A stretch of 64,000 nucleotides of DNA from Streptomyces sp. CB03234 (lineage in GTDB: Bacteria > Actinomycetota > Actinomycetes > Streptomycetales > Streptomycetaceae), in contig NZ_LIYH01000002.1 of NCBI RefSeq assembly GCF_001905885.1, positions 62,001 through 126,000 on the forward strand, written 5' to 3'. The notes beneath the pieces are model-generated. The model saw only the letters and a program-made list of their open reading frames with translations. It was not told the DNA's origin and did not search any database. The translations under genes were made by a program, and so were the position numbers. The stretch's first letter is position 1, and each line of letters opens with the position of its first letter. This document shows, piece by piece, positions 54,476-63,746 of the stretch.

Positions 54476-56065
54476 ATGTCCGATGTCGTGAACGCGGGCT
54501 TTCCCCTCCTGACCGCGACGGCCGCCGTGCCGGCCGTCGGCGCGATCCTCACCGCCGCCGTCCCGGCCGCGCGCCGCACGGCCGCCAAGTGGCTGGCGCT
54601 GCTGGTCTCGCTGGCCACGCTGGTCCTGGCCGCGCTGGTGGCCGTCCGTTTCGAGCCCGGCGGCGACCGCTACCAGCTCACCGAGTCGCACGCCTGGATC
54701 GCCGACTTCGGTGTGCGCTACGAACTGGGCGTCGACGGCATCGGGGTGGCGCTGATCGCGCTCACCGCGCTGCTGATCCCCTTCATCATCCTGGCCGGCT
54801 GGCACGACGCCGACCCCCTGGAGACCCAGTCCAAGCGGTGGCGGCCCACACAGGGCTTCTTCGCCCTGATCCTGATGGTCGAGGCGATGGTGATCCTCTC
54901 CTTCGAGGCCACCGACGTCTTCCTCTTCTACATCCTCTTCGAAGCCATGCTCATCCCGATGTACTTCCTCATCGGTGGCTTCGGGGACCGGGCCCACGCG
55001 GGCACCGACGAGAACGCGGCGGCCCAGCGGTCGTACGCCGCGGTCAAGTTCCTGCTTTACAACCTGGTCGGCGGGCTCATCATGCTGGCCGCCGTCATCG
55101 GGCTGTACGTCGTCGCCGGGAACTTCTCCCTGACGGAGATCGCCGCGGCGCGGGCGAGCGGCGAGCTGGACATGGCGACCAACACCGAGCGGCTGCTGTT
55201 CCTCGGGTTCTTCTTCGCCTTCGCGGTGAAGGCCCCGCTGTGGCCGCTGCACACCTGGCTGCCCAACGCGATGGGCGAGGCGACCGCGCCGGTGGCGGTG
55301 CTCATCACCGCGGTCGTCGACAAGGTCGGCACGTTCGCGATGCTGCGCTTCTGCCTCCAGCTCTTCCCGGAGGCGTCGAAGTGGGCCACGCCCGCGATCA
55401 TCGTCCTGGCGCTGATCAGCATCGTGTACGGGGCGCTTCTGGCGGTCGGCCAGCGGGACATCAAGCGGCTGGTCGCGTACGCGTCGATCTCCCACTTCGG
55501 CTTCATCATCATGGGCATCTTCGCGATGACCAGCCAGGGCCAGTCCGGGGCCACCCTGTACATGGTCAACCACGGGATCTCGACGGCCGCGCTGATGCTG
55601 GTGGCCGGATTCCTGATCTCGCGGCGCGGGTCGCGGCTCATCGCCGACTACGGCGGCGTGCAGAAGGTGGCACCGGTGCTCGCCGGGACGTTCCTGGTGG
55701 GCGGCCTGGCCACGCTGTCGCTGCCGGGCCTGGCGCCGTTCGTGTCCGAATTCCTGGTTCTGGTCGGCACGTTCGCGCGGTACCCGGTGGCCGGGATCAT
55801 CGCCACCTTCGGCATCGTGCTCGCCGCGCTCTACACGCTGGTGCTCTACCAGCGGACCATGACCGGGCCGGTGAAGGAGGAGGTGCGGGCGATGCCCGAC
55901 CTCAAGGTGCGTGAACTGGCCGTGGTCGCCCCGCTGATCGCCCTGCTGCTCTTCCTGGGCGTCTACCCCAAGCCGCTGACCGAGATCGTCGACCCGGCCG
56001 TGCGGCACACCATGTCCGACGTACAGCAGAAGGACCCCCGGCCCGAGGTGGAGGCAGCCAAGTGA
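54476..56065 (+). CDS. nuoM: NADH-quinone oxidoreductase subunit M
   Basis: Protein of 529 residues; second antiporter-like pump subunit. FLFYILFEAMLIPMYFLIGG (key Glu), WLPNAMGEATAPVAVLI and IKRLVAYASISHFGFIIMGI are intact. ATG 54476 with GGGAG 10 nt upstream is preferred; an in-frame GTG three codons earlier lies only 1 nt from that site. Confidence 0.94.
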   Translation: MSDVVNAGFPLLTATAAVPAVGAILTAAVPAARRTAAKWLALLVSLATLVLAALVAVRFEPGGDRYQLTESHAWIADFGVRYELGVDGIGVALIALTALLIPFIILAGWHDADPLETQSKRWRPTQGFFALILMVEAMVILSFEATDVFLFYILFEAMLIPMYFLIGGFGDRAHAGTDENAAAQRSYAAVKFLLYNLVGGLIMLAAVIGLYVVAGNFSLTEIAAARASGELDMATNTERLLFLGFFFAFAVKAPLWPLHTWLPNAMGEATAPVAVLITAVVDKVGTFAMLRFCLQLFPEASKWATPAIIVLALISIVYGALLAVGQRDIKRLVAYASISHFGFIIMGIFAMTSQGQSGATLYMVNHGISTAALMLVAGFLISRRGSRLIADYGGVQKVAPVLAGTFLVGGLATLSLPGLAPFVSEFLVLVGTFARYPVAGIIATFGIVLAALYTLVLYQRTMTGPVKEEVRAMPDLKVRELAVVAPLIALLLFLGVYPKPLTEIVDPAVRHTMSDVQQKDPRPEVEAAK

Positions 56066-57717
56066 GTACATCCGCTGTCCACAGCCTGTGGACGACAGCG
56101 GCCGAACCGGCCGCCGTCGACAAGATCGGGGCGCCGGCCATCGAGTACGCCCAGCTGGCACCCACGCTGATCGTGGTGGGCGCCGCCGTGGTCGGCATCC
56201 TGCTGGAGGCCCTCGTCCCGCGCCGCGCCCGCTACTACGCGCAGGTCTTCCTGACCGTCGTGGCCCTCGCCGCTGCCTTCGCGGCGGTGGTCGGCCTCGC
56301 GGTCGGCGGCCATGCCACCACCAAGGCGGGCATCGCCGCGATGGGCGCCATCGCGGTCGACGGGCCCGCGCTGTTCCTGCAGGGCACCATCCTGCTGGCC
56401 TCGATCGTCGCCGTCTTCACCTTCGCCGAGCGGCGGCTCGACCCCGCCCACCACGGGCACCGGGTCGACTCGTTCGCCGCCGAAGCCGCCGCCGTACCCG
56501 GCAGCGACCACGAGAAGGCCGCCGTCAAGGCCGGTTTCACCACCACCGAGGTCTTCCCGCTGGTGCTGTTCGCCGTGGGCGGCATGCTCGTCTTCCCGGC
56601 GGCCAACGACCTGCTGACGCTCTTCATCGCGCTGGAGGTCTTCTCGCTGCCGCTGTACCTGCTGTGTGCCGTCGCCCGCCGCAAGCGGCTGATGTCGCAG
56701 GAGGCAGCGGTCAAGTACTTCCTGCTGGGCGCCTTCTCCTCGGCGTTCCTGCTGTTCGGCATCGCGCTGCTGTACGGGTACGCCGGCTCGGTGTCGTACG
56801 CGCGCATCGCCGACGTGGTCGACGGGTCGGTCACCGGAGTCACCCCGGCGCTCGCCCAGACCATGGGCAACGACGTGCTGCTGCTCATCGGCTTCGCGAT
56901 GGTGCTGATGGGGCTGCTGTTCAAGGTCGGCGCGGTGCCGTTCCACATGTGGACGCCGGACGTCTACCAGGGCGCCCCGACACCGGTCACCGGCTTCATG
57001 GCGGCCGCCACGAAGGTCGCGGCGTTCGGCGCGATGCTGCGGCTGCTGTACGTGGTGCTGCCGGGGCTGCGCTGGGACTGGCGGCCCGTCATGTGGGGCG
57101 TCGCCATCGTCACCATGCTGGCCGGCGCGATCGTCGCCATCACCCAGACCGACATCAAGCGGCTGCTCGCCTACTCGTCGATCGCCCACGCCGGGTTCAT
57201 CCTCGCCGGTGTCATCGCGGCGACGCCCGACGGCGTCTCGTCGGTGCTCTTCTACCTGGGCGCGTACTCGTTCGTGACGATCGGGGCGTTCGCGGTCGTC
57301 ACGCTGGTGCGGGACGCGGGCGGTGAGGCGACCCACCTGTCCAAGTGGGCGGGGCTCGGGCGGCGTTCGCCGCTCGTCGCGGCCGTCTTCGCGGTGTTCC
57401 TGCTGGCCTTCGCAGGCATCCCGCTGACCTCCGGGTTCTCGGGCAAGTTCGCCGTCTTCAAGGCGGCGGCGGAGGGCGGCGCTGGGGCGCTGGTGGTGGT
57501 CGGTGTCATCTCGTCCGCCATCGCCGCGTTCTTCTACATCCGGGTCATCGTGCTGATGTTCTTCAGCGAACCGAAGCCGGAGGGGCCGACGGTCGCCGTG
57601 CCGTCGCCGCTGACGATGACGACGATCGGGGTCGGCGTCGCCGTGACCCTCATGCTGGGCGTCGCGCCGCAGTACTTCCTCGATCTCGCGGGGCAGGCGG
57701 GCGTCTTCGTCCGCTGA
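56062..57717 (+). CDS. nuoN: NADH-quinone oxidoreductase subunit N
   Basis: Protein of 551 residues; third antiporter-like pump subunit and last gene of the operon. FIALEVFSLPLYLLCAVARR, MWTPDVYQGAPTPVTGFMAA and KRLLAYSSIAHAGFILAGVI are intact. A His-containing hydrophilic loop (DPAHHGHRVDSFAAEAAAVP) lies early. GTG start overlaps the nuoM stop by 4 bases. A strong hairpin follows 13 bp after the stop. Confidence 0.95.
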   Translation: MSTSAVHSLWTTAAEPAAVDKIGAPAIEYAQLAPTLIVVGAAVVGILLEALVPRRARYYAQVFLTVVALAAAFAAVVGLAVGGHATTKAGIAAMGAIAVDGPALFLQGTILLASIVAVFTFAERRLDPAHHGHRVDSFAAEAAAVPGSDHEKAAVKAGFTTTEVFPLVLFAVGGMLVFPAANDLLTLFIALEVFSLPLYLLCAVARRKRLMSQEAAVKYFLLGAFSSAFLLFGIALLYGYAGSVSYARIADVVDGSVTGVTPALAQTMGNDVLLLIGFAMVLMGLLFKVGAVPFHMWTPDVYQGAPTPVTGFMAAATKVAAFGAMLRLLYVVLPGLRWDWRPVMWGVAIVTMLAGAIVAITQTDIKRLLAYSSIAHAGFILAGVIAATPDGVSSVLFYLGAYSFVTIGAFAVVTLVRDAGGEATHLSKWAGLGRRSPLVAAVFAVFLLAFAGIPLTSGFSGKFAVFKAAAEGGAGALVVVGVISSAIAAFFYIRVIVLMFFSEPKPEGPTVAVPSPLTMTTIGVGVAVTLMLGVAPQYFLDLAGQAGVFVR

Positions 57718-57730
57718 CGGAAACCGGCGA

Positions 57731-57768
57731 GCGTGCGGCGGGGTGCCAGGGGGCGCCCCGCCGCACGC
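57731..57768. terminator. Terminator of the nuo operon
   Basis: GCGTGCGGCGGGGTGCC pairs with GGCGCCCCGCCGCACGC over 17 positions with one G-T. Lies between the convergent nuoN and secreted-protein stops. Confidence 0.85.
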
Positions 57769-57781
57769 GTGTGTGTGCCGG

Positions 57782-58321
57782 CTACTCGTCCCCGGGACAG
57801 CGGACCGTCGGGTTCCAGTCCGCCATCAGGCCCTTCGGGTTCTTCTTGTGCAGCCAGACATGAAGGTCGTAGTGGTTCGGCATGCCGGGCGCATGACCCG
57901 CCATCGGCCCGTTGAGGCCGCGCCCGAACATCCTGGGGCGGTCCGGGTCCGTCGCCAGGTCCTGGTCGCGGTCGATGGTGACGTACTCCACGGCGACGAG
58001 CCGCCGCTTGCCGCCGGGCCCCGGCTCGTAGAGCAGCGCCGCGGGCCTGGCGGGATCGGTGGAGTTGATGTGGGCTTCCTTGACGTAGTGGTAGCCCATG
58101 CCGCCCTCCGACGAGTACACGCAGTCGTTCGTGCGTACGTAACCGTCCTTGATGGCGCGGGACTCGTCGCGGTACTTCTCCGTGGCCTGATAGGCCCTCG
58201 TCAGCTGGGCGTGGCGGCTCTTGGCGCCGGAGTCGGCCTGGCCGGGCGACGGGGCGGTGGCGAGCGCCATCGAGGCGAGGGACACGAGGCCGAGAGCTGT
58301 TATGAGCGGTTTGCGGTGCAT
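57782..58321 (-). CDS. Secreted protein of unknown function, paralogue A
   Basis: Protein of 179 residues with a signal peptide (HRKPLITALGLVSLASMALA). The mature part has two conserved cysteines (TNDCVYSSEGG and VRCPGDE) and conserved histidines in GGMGYHYV and NHYDLHVWLHKKNPKG. The ending DWNPTVRCPG is shared with the neighbour at 58358. Start 58321 has GGAG 6 nt upstream. The His/Asp/Cys arrangement could bind a metal or form a disulfide; no known family recognised. Confidence 0.8.
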   Translation of the reverse strand: MHRKPLITALGLVSLASMALATAPSPGQADSGAKSRHAQLTRAYQATEKYRDESRAIKDGYVRTNDCVYSSEGGMGYHYVKEAHINSTDPARPAALLYEPGPGGKRRLVAVEYVTIDRDQDLATDPDRPRMFGRGLNGPMAGHAPGMPNHYDLHVWLHKKNPKGLMADWNPTVRCPGDE

Positions 58322-58357
58322 GTCGTGCTCCAAGGTGGGGGGATGGGGGGTGCGGGC

Positions 58358-58894
58358 TCAGGCTTCGCCGGGGCAGCGGACCTTCGGGTTCCACTCCGTG
58401 AACATGCCTCTGGGGTTGTGCTTGTACAGCCAGACATGCAGGTCGTAGTGGACCGGTACGCCCGCTTCGACGCCGGGCGACGGGCCCAGGAAGGGCTGCC
58501 CGAACATGGTGGGGCGGTCGTCGTCCGTCGCGACCTTCTGGTCGCGGTCCTCGACGAAGAACTCGATGCCGGTCAGCCGCTTGCCGTTCTCGGTGTCCTC
58601 GTACATCAGCGCGGACGGCTTCGCCGGGTCGGTGGAGTTGTTACGGGCCTTGTTGACGTAGTGGTAGCCCATACCGCCCTCCGGCCGGGAGACGCAGCCG
58701 CGCATGGGCTTGTAGCCGTCGGCGACGGCACGCTCCACGGACTGGTACTTCACCGTCGCGCGGTACGCCTTCAGCAGGTCCGCCCGGACCGTGTCGTCGC
58801 GGGCGCCGGGCGCCGGGGCGGCCGGGGCGATGCCCAGGGCGAAGGAGGCGAGAGCCGTGAGGGCGAGCGCGGCTATGAGCGGGCGGGGGTGCAT
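58358..58894 (-). CDS. Secreted protein of unknown function, paralogue B
   Basis: Protein of 178 residues, clearly homologous over its full length to the protein at 57782: signal peptide (HPRPLIAALALTALASFALG), RGCVSRPEGGMGYHYVNKA, VHYDLHVWLYKHNPRGMF and EWNPKVRCPGEA. The two genes are tandem, 36 bp apart, on the same strand. Start 58894 has GGAG 8 nt upstream. Divergence is moderate (conserved core, different linkers), so the duplication is not recent. Confidence 0.8.
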   Translation of the reverse strand: MHPRPLIAALALTALASFALGIAPAAPAPGARDDTVRADLLKAYRATVKYQSVERAVADGYKPMRGCVSRPEGGMGYHYVNKARNNSTDPAKPSALMYEDTENGKRLTGIEFFVEDRDQKVATDDDRPTMFGQPFLGPSPGVEAGVPVHYDLHVWLYKHNPRGMFTEWNPKVRCPGEA

Positions 58895-59018
58895 GCGGCT
58901 GCTCCAGGGGTGGGGGAGTACGGGTGGGCTCCCCCCGCTGCCCACTGGTCAGCTTGGGGTGGGGTGCGCCGTGGTGCACGTCCGGCGGGCCGTTCGGCTG
59001 ACGCTCGCGGGGCGGCGG

Positions 59019-59120
59019 CGCGCGGCGTACGGCGCGCGGCCTACGCGTACGGCCTGCGGCGCGCGGCCTGCGGCGTACGGCGCCGGAACGGTTCCCCGCC
59101 CGCGCCGTACGCCGTCCGCG
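59019..59120. repeat. GC-rich short repeats with inverted partner
   Basis: GGCGTACGG and GCGCGCGGCCT units recur from 59019 to 59082, and CGCGCCGTACGCCGTCCGCG at 59101 is an inverted match to the first unit (CGCGCGGCGTACGGCGCG). It sits just after the fumarylacetoacetase stop and upstream of paralogue B; it may fold as a terminator. Confidence 0.5.
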
Positions 59121-59122
59121 GG

Positions 59123-60358
59123 TCAGTGCGCGGGAACGATCCGGCCCGTCACCTCGCCAAGGCCCACCTTCGTGCCGTCCGGGCCCGGCGCCCAGGCCGT
59201 GAGCGTGACCTCGTCGCCGTCCTCCAGGAACGTCCGCTTGCCGTCGGGCAGTTCGAGCGGCTCCTGGCCGTTCCAGGTGAGTTCGAGCAGCGAGCCGCGC
59301 TGGTGGACCTCCGGGCCGCTGACCGTGCCGGAGCCGAAGAGGTCGCCCGTACGCAAGGAAGCGCCGTTGACCGTCATATGGGCCAGCTGCTGCGCCGCCG
59401 TCCAGTACATGGTCGAGAACGGCGGCTCGGAGACGATCTCCCCGTTGATCCGTACGGTGATACGGAGGTCGAAGCCGCCCGGCTCCTCCTCGGAGCTGTC
59501 GTCCAGGTACGGCAGGAGGGCGAAGTCGCGGTCCGGCGGCGAGACCCGGGCGGCGTCCAGGGCCTCCAGCGGCGTCACCCAGGCCGACACGGAGGTCGCG
59601 AAGGACTTGCCGAGGAACGGGCCGAGCGGGACGTACTCCCACGCCTGGATGTCGCGCGCCGACCAGTCGTTGAGGAGGGTCAGGCCGAAGACGTGGTCGG
59701 GGAAGGCGGTGAGGGGGACTCGCTCGCCGAGTGCGGAGGGGGTGCCGACCAGGAAGCCGACCTCGGCCTCGATGTCGAGCTTCACCGACGGGCCGAAGAC
59801 GGGCGCCGGGTCGGCGGGGGCCTTGCGCTGGCCCGAGGGCCGCACGATGTCGGTGCCGGAGACCACGACCGTGCCGGAGCGGCCGTGGTAGCCGATCGGC
59901 AGGTGCTTCCAGTTCGGCGTGAGCGGCTCGCCGTCCGGGCGGAAGATCCGGCCGACGTTGGTGGCGTGGTGCTCGGACGCGTAGAAGTCGACGTAGTCCG
60001 CCACCTCGTACGGCAGGTGGAGGGTCACGGCGGACAGGGGGTGCAGCAGCGGCTCTATGTCCGGGCGGTGGGCCGGAACGGTCACCCAGGCGGTGAGCGC
60101 CCGGCGGACGTCGCGCCAGGCGGTGCGGCCGGCCGCGAGCAGCGGGTTCAGGCTCGGCTGTGCCAGCAGCGCCGCGTACGGGGAGCCCAGCGCGTGCGCC
60201 GCCGCCCCCGCGTCCAGGACGTGGTCGCCGACGCGGACCCCGAGCCGGCGGCGGCCGGGCTCGTCGGCGGTGCTGAAGACGCCGTACGGAAGGTTGTGCG
60301 GGCCGAAGGGGTCGCCTTCGGTCAGGTCGAGCGGGCTCTGCTCGGACTGCTCGGGCAT
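59123..60358 (-). CDS. fahA: Fumarylacetoacetase
   Basis: Protein of 411 residues; hydrolyses fumarylacetoacetate to fumarate and acetoacetate, last step of tyrosine/homogentisate breakdown. DFYASEHHATNVG (metal Asp and catalytic His), KLDIEAEVGFLVG (metal Glu pair), LLNDWSARDIQAWEYVPLGP (metal Asp) and GDLFGSGTVSGPE fit the FAH family; the length matches eukaryotic-type FAH. ATG 60358 is chosen as the family-like start. It follows the CocE-like gene on the same strand with a 43-bp gap. Confidence 0.92.
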   Translation of the reverse strand: MPEQSEQSPLDLTEGDPFGPHNLPYGVFSTADEPGRRRLGVRVGDHVLDAGAAAHALGSPYAALLAQPSLNPLLAAGRTAWRDVRRALTAWVTVPAHRPDIEPLLHPLSAVTLHLPYEVADYVDFYASEHHATNVGRIFRPDGEPLTPNWKHLPIGYHGRSGTVVVSGTDIVRPSGQRKAPADPAPVFGPSVKLDIEAEVGFLVGTPSALGERVPLTAFPDHVFGLTLLNDWSARDIQAWEYVPLGPFLGKSFATSVSAWVTPLEALDAARVSPPDRDFALLPYLDDSSEEEPGGFDLRITVRINGEIVSEPPFSTMYWTAAQQLAHMTVNGASLRTGDLFGSGTVSGPEVHQRGSLLELTWNGQEPLELPDGKRTFLEDGDEVTLTAWAPGPDGTKVGLGEVTGRIVPAH

Positions 60359-60401
60359 CGGTGCTTGCCTCGCTTTCCACGTGTGTGGGGGACACGTTAG
60401 A

Positions 60402-62360
60402 TCAGCCTGCCGTACGGGCAATGCGCTTCTCCCAGGTGCGGTGGAAGAGGACCTCGGAGCCCGCCGTGCAGATCACCTCGTCGGAGGTGAGGAAGTGGGT
60501 GGCGTCGCAGGCGATCTCGGAGCGGGTGTCGATGGTGACGTTCCAGGGCATGTCCGGGCGATGCAGGCGGATCCTCCACACCGAGCGGGTGCGGGGGGAG
60601 AGGGGGTCGCTCTCCTGGACGGTGTACGTCTCCAGGGACTCCTCGGTGAGTTCCAGGCCGTCCGGGTAGTGGCGCGTGCCGGCGGGGCGGGGGGTCGTCT
60701 CCAGGCGCCATTCGCCCTGGGCGACATCGCGGACGATCAGGCGCTCGGGGCGCCGGGTGTCGGTGTCGTCGAGGGTGGTGGGGACGGTGACGCCGAGGGG
60801 CTCGGACTGTTCGGGGTCCTCGAAGGTGACGGTGTCGGCGGTGCGGCTCCGGATGGGGAGCAGGAGCGCGCTGCCGTCGGGGTCGAGCGTGAAGCCGGCG
60901 GCGTGCGGGCGGGGCCAGATCCAGGGCCAGTACGCGGAGGAGACCGCGAGCCGGACGCGGTGGCCGGGCGGGAAGGTGTGGCCGGCGCCGTTCAGTTCGA
61001 AGACGTGCTCCTTGCCGGAGAGGGTGAGCGCGCCGCGTGTGACCAGGGTGGAGGCGCCGTCCGGGGCGACGTCGCAGAGCCGGGCGACGACCTGGCCGGC
61101 GGGCGCGTCGCTGCGCAGCGCGAGGGTGACGCGGGGGCGGCCGAGGATCTCGACGGGGGCGCCGTCCGGCGGGACGGGGAAGTCGAAGCAGGCCGAGTGG
61201 GCGTCCTCGGCGCGCTGGTCGGGCGGCAGGCCGGCGTCGTCGCCGGACGGGACCAGGCGGCCGGCGTCCAGGCCCGTGTGCTGCGGGGAGCGGACGAGGA
61301 CGGGCGGGCCCTGGAGGGCGTACGTGACCGGTGTGACGTTCGGGGAGGGCCAGGTCCCGTCGCCGACCCAGCGGCCGGGCAGCTCCGGGTGGCCGGCGGC
61401 GGGCGCGTGGGACGCGCTGATCCAGGAGCGGAGGAGCGGCTCGGACATGATGCCGGTGGGCTCGCCCTTGAGGTGGTGGTCCCACCAGCGCAGCGTCTCC
61501 TGGAGGAAGCCGATCGCCGGGCCGGGCAGCCCCCGGTCCGGGTACTGGTGCGACCAGGGCCCGATGATGCCCCGGACCCGGTCGCCCGGCAGGTGCTCGA
61601 CCAGCCGGAGGACGGTGTCGCGGTACGGGTCGTGCCGGCCGCCCACGGCGAGGACGGCCGCCCGGATGGCGCCGTAGTCCTCCCGGACGCCGCCCCGGCG
61701 CCAGTAGTCGTCGCGGGTCTGGTGGGCGAGCCAGGTGTGGACGAGCGGCTCCATCCCCTCCAGGCGCGTCAGCCACATGTCGCGCCAGGCGTCACCGACG
61801 TACAGAGGGTCCGGCGGGCGTGCGGCGAAGGCGAGCATGGTGGCCGCCCGGGAGTGCATACCGGTGGCGAGGACCGAGCCGCCCAGGTAGTGGGCGTCGC
61901 CGTCGTACGGGTCGTCGGTGGAGCAGACGGCGACGACCGCCTTGAGCGGCTCGGGGGCGAGGGCGGCGGTCCGGAGCGCGGTGGAGCCGTCCCGGCCGAG
62001 CCCGATCATCCCGACGCGGCCGTCGCACCACGGCCGGCCGGCGAGCCAGTCGATCACCTCGGCGCCGTCGGCGGGCTCGGCCTCCGCGTACGGGTCGCCC
62101 GGCAGCCCCTCGCTGTTGCCGTGGCCGCGCGCGTCCACCCGTACCGAGGCGTAACCGTGGCCCGCGTACCAGGGGTGGCGCTGCCAGTCGCGGGGCGCGG
62201 TCCAGTCGGTCAGCCGGTGGGGTGAGTATTCGAGGAGGGCCGGGACGGGGATGTCCGTGAGGGGGCGCCAGACGCGGGCGTAGAGCGTCGTGCCGTCCGC
62301 GAGGGGGATGCGGACGTCTTCATGGTCCGTCTCGTACGGGAAGGACGTGCGGATCTTCAT
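60402..62360 (-). CDS. CocE/NonD-type hydrolase lacking the nucleophilic serine
   Basis: Protein of 652 residues: alpha/beta hydrolase domain (PF02129, ~1-310) plus a C-terminal jelly-roll (~330-560, PF08530) and a tail. The family nucleophile elbow G-x-S-x-G is replaced: VGMIGLGRDGSTALR has Gly122 where Ser is expected. The acid (VGGRHDPYRDT) and the His (IIGPWSHQYPDRG) remain. Ser126 lies four residues later. So it is either inactive, uses another residue, or has a binding role. ATG 62360 has GAGG 5 nt upstream; longer starts lack one. Confidence 0.85.
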   Translation of the reverse strand: MKIRTSFPYETDHEDVRIPLADGTTLYARVWRPLTDIPVPALLEYSPHRLTDWTAPRDWQRHPWYAGHGYASVRVDARGHGNSEGLPGDPYAEAEPADGAEVIDWLAGRPWCDGRVGMIGLGRDGSTALRTAALAPEPLKAVVAVCSTDDPYDGDAHYLGGSVLATGMHSRAATMLAFAARPPDPLYVGDAWRDMWLTRLEGMEPLVHTWLAHQTRDDYWRRGGVREDYGAIRAAVLAVGGRHDPYRDTVLRLVEHLPGDRVRGIIGPWSHQYPDRGLPGPAIGFLQETLRWWDHHLKGEPTGIMSEPLLRSWISASHAPAAGHPELPGRWVGDGTWPSPNVTPVTYALQGPPVLVRSPQHTGLDAGRLVPSGDDAGLPPDQRAEDAHSACFDFPVPPDGAPVEILGRPRVTLALRSDAPAGQVVARLCDVAPDGASTLVTRGALTLSGKEHVFELNGAGHTFPPGHRVRLAVSSAYWPWIWPRPHAAGFTLDPDGSALLLPIRSRTADTVTFEDPEQSEPLGVTVPTTLDDTDTRRPERLIVRDVAQGEWRLETTPRPAGTRHYPDGLELTEESLETYTVQESDPLSPRTRSVWRIRLHRPDMPWNVTIDTRSEIACDATHFLTSDEVICTAGSEVLFHRTWEKRIARTAG

Positions 62361-62544
62361 GGGGACCTCGGGGCCCGTCTCGTCGCAAATGGGCAATTCG
62401 TTGCCATATAAGCTGTTCTTGAACATACCGGGGGAGGGTGGAAGGCGCCCACGGTGATCGAAAGGGGACCGGATACGCTGACTTGAGTGAATCCAGCGAC
62501 ACATCGACAATCCGTGTGATCGTCAGCAGACAGGAGACCCCCTC

Positions 62545-63558
62545 GTGACCGCAGTCGGGCCGTTCGGGCTGAGCGTGCGGGACCAGGCTCTTGAGGCCGA
62601 TGTCCAGGCCGGATTGGCGGCCGTCGAGGCAGGGCTCCTCGATGCCACCAAGAGTGACGTGCCGTTCATCACGGAGGCGGCGCAGCACCTGGTACGGGCC
62701 GGTGGCAAGCGTTTCCGTCCGCTGCTGGTGATGCTGGCCGCCCAGTTCGGCGACCCCCACGCGCCCGGTGTCGTGCCCTCGGCCGTCGTCATCGAGCTGA
62801 CCCACCTGGCGACGCTCTACCACGACGACGTGATGGACGAGGCCGACGTACGCCGGGGGGTGGACAGCGCCAACGCCCGCTGGGGCAACTCGGTGGCGGT
62901 CCTGACGGGTGACTTTCTCTTCGCGCGCGCCTCACACATCCTGGCGGACCTCGGCCCGGAGGCCGTCCGCATCCAGGCGGAGGCCTTCGAACGCCTGGTC
63001 ACGGGGCAGATCCTGGAGACGGCCGGCCCGCGCGACGGGCGCGACCCGGTCGAGCACTACCTGGACGTCATCGCCGGCAAGACCGGCTCGCTGATCGCCG
63101 TCTCGGGGCGCTTCGGCGCGATGATGTCGGGCGCCGACGAGCGGACCGTGGACATCCTCACGCAGTACGGCGAGCGGCTCGGCGTCGCCTTCCAGCTCGC
63201 CGACGACGTCCTGGACATCGCCTCGGACTCCCACGAGTCGGGCAAGACCCCGGGCACCGACCTGCGGGAGGGCATCCCCACGCTGCCGGTGCTGCACCTG
63301 CGCGCGCGGGCGGCCTCGGGCGGTGCGGCGGCGGAGGACCTGGCGCTGGTCGAGCTGCTGGACAGCGACCTGACGGACGACGTGCGGCACGCGGACGCGC
63401 TGCGGCGGCTGCGTGTCCACCCGGCGCTGGAGCAGGCGCGGCGGGACACCGTGCGGTACGCCGAGGAGGCGCGGGCGACGCTGGCACCGCTGCCGGACTG
63501 CTATGCGAAGGCCGCGCTGGAGGAGCTGTGCGACCTGGTGGTGCACCGCGCGGGCTAG
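62545..63558 (+). CDS. Long-chain polyprenyl diphosphate synthase
   Basis: Protein of 337 residues that elongates isoprenyl diphosphate, most likely for the menaquinone side chain. First Asp-rich motif LYHDDVMDEADVRRG and second LADDVLDIASDSHESGKTPG are intact; GGKRFRPLL and AGKTGSLI match. Residues before the first motif (THLATLYHDD) are mostly small, which fits a long-chain (hepta- to nonaprenyl) enzyme. GTG 62545 follows AGGAGA. Divergent from the CocE-like gene. Confidence 0.92.
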   Translation: MTAVGPFGLSVRDQALEADVQAGLAAVEAGLLDATKSDVPFITEAAQHLVRAGGKRFRPLLVMLAAQFGDPHAPGVVPSAVVIELTHLATLYHDDVMDEADVRRGVDSANARWGNSVAVLTGDFLFARASHILADLGPEAVRIQAEAFERLVTGQILETAGPRDGRDPVEHYLDVIAGKTGSLIAVSGRFGAMMSGADERTVDILTQYGERLGVAFQLADDVLDIASDSHESGKTPGTDLREGIPTLPVLHLRARAASGGAAAEDLALVELLDSDLTDDVRHADALRRLRVHPALEQARRDTVRYAEEARATLAPLPDCYAKAALEELCDLVVHRAG

Positions 63559-63593
63559 GCGTCCCGGGGTGGGCGTCCCGGGGCGTCCCGGGG
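63558..63593. repeat. Short direct repeats after the polyprenyl synthase
   Basis: GCGTCCCGGGG occurs three times in about 36 bp directly after the stop codon. No hairpin of terminator strength was seen; nothing else recognisable lies in 63594-63746. Confidence 0.7.
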
Positions 63594-63746
63594 TAAGGGT
63601 GCCGTGGTAGGGGTGTCGGGGGTCGTGTCATCCCGTAGCAGTAGGGAAGTTGAGCCCGCGGGCTGACGCCCCGGGGGGTGCCGCCTTGGTCAGATGGATG
63701 CCGGACGTTGAGGCAGACGGCTCGCTGACCACGGAGGTAGGCACAC

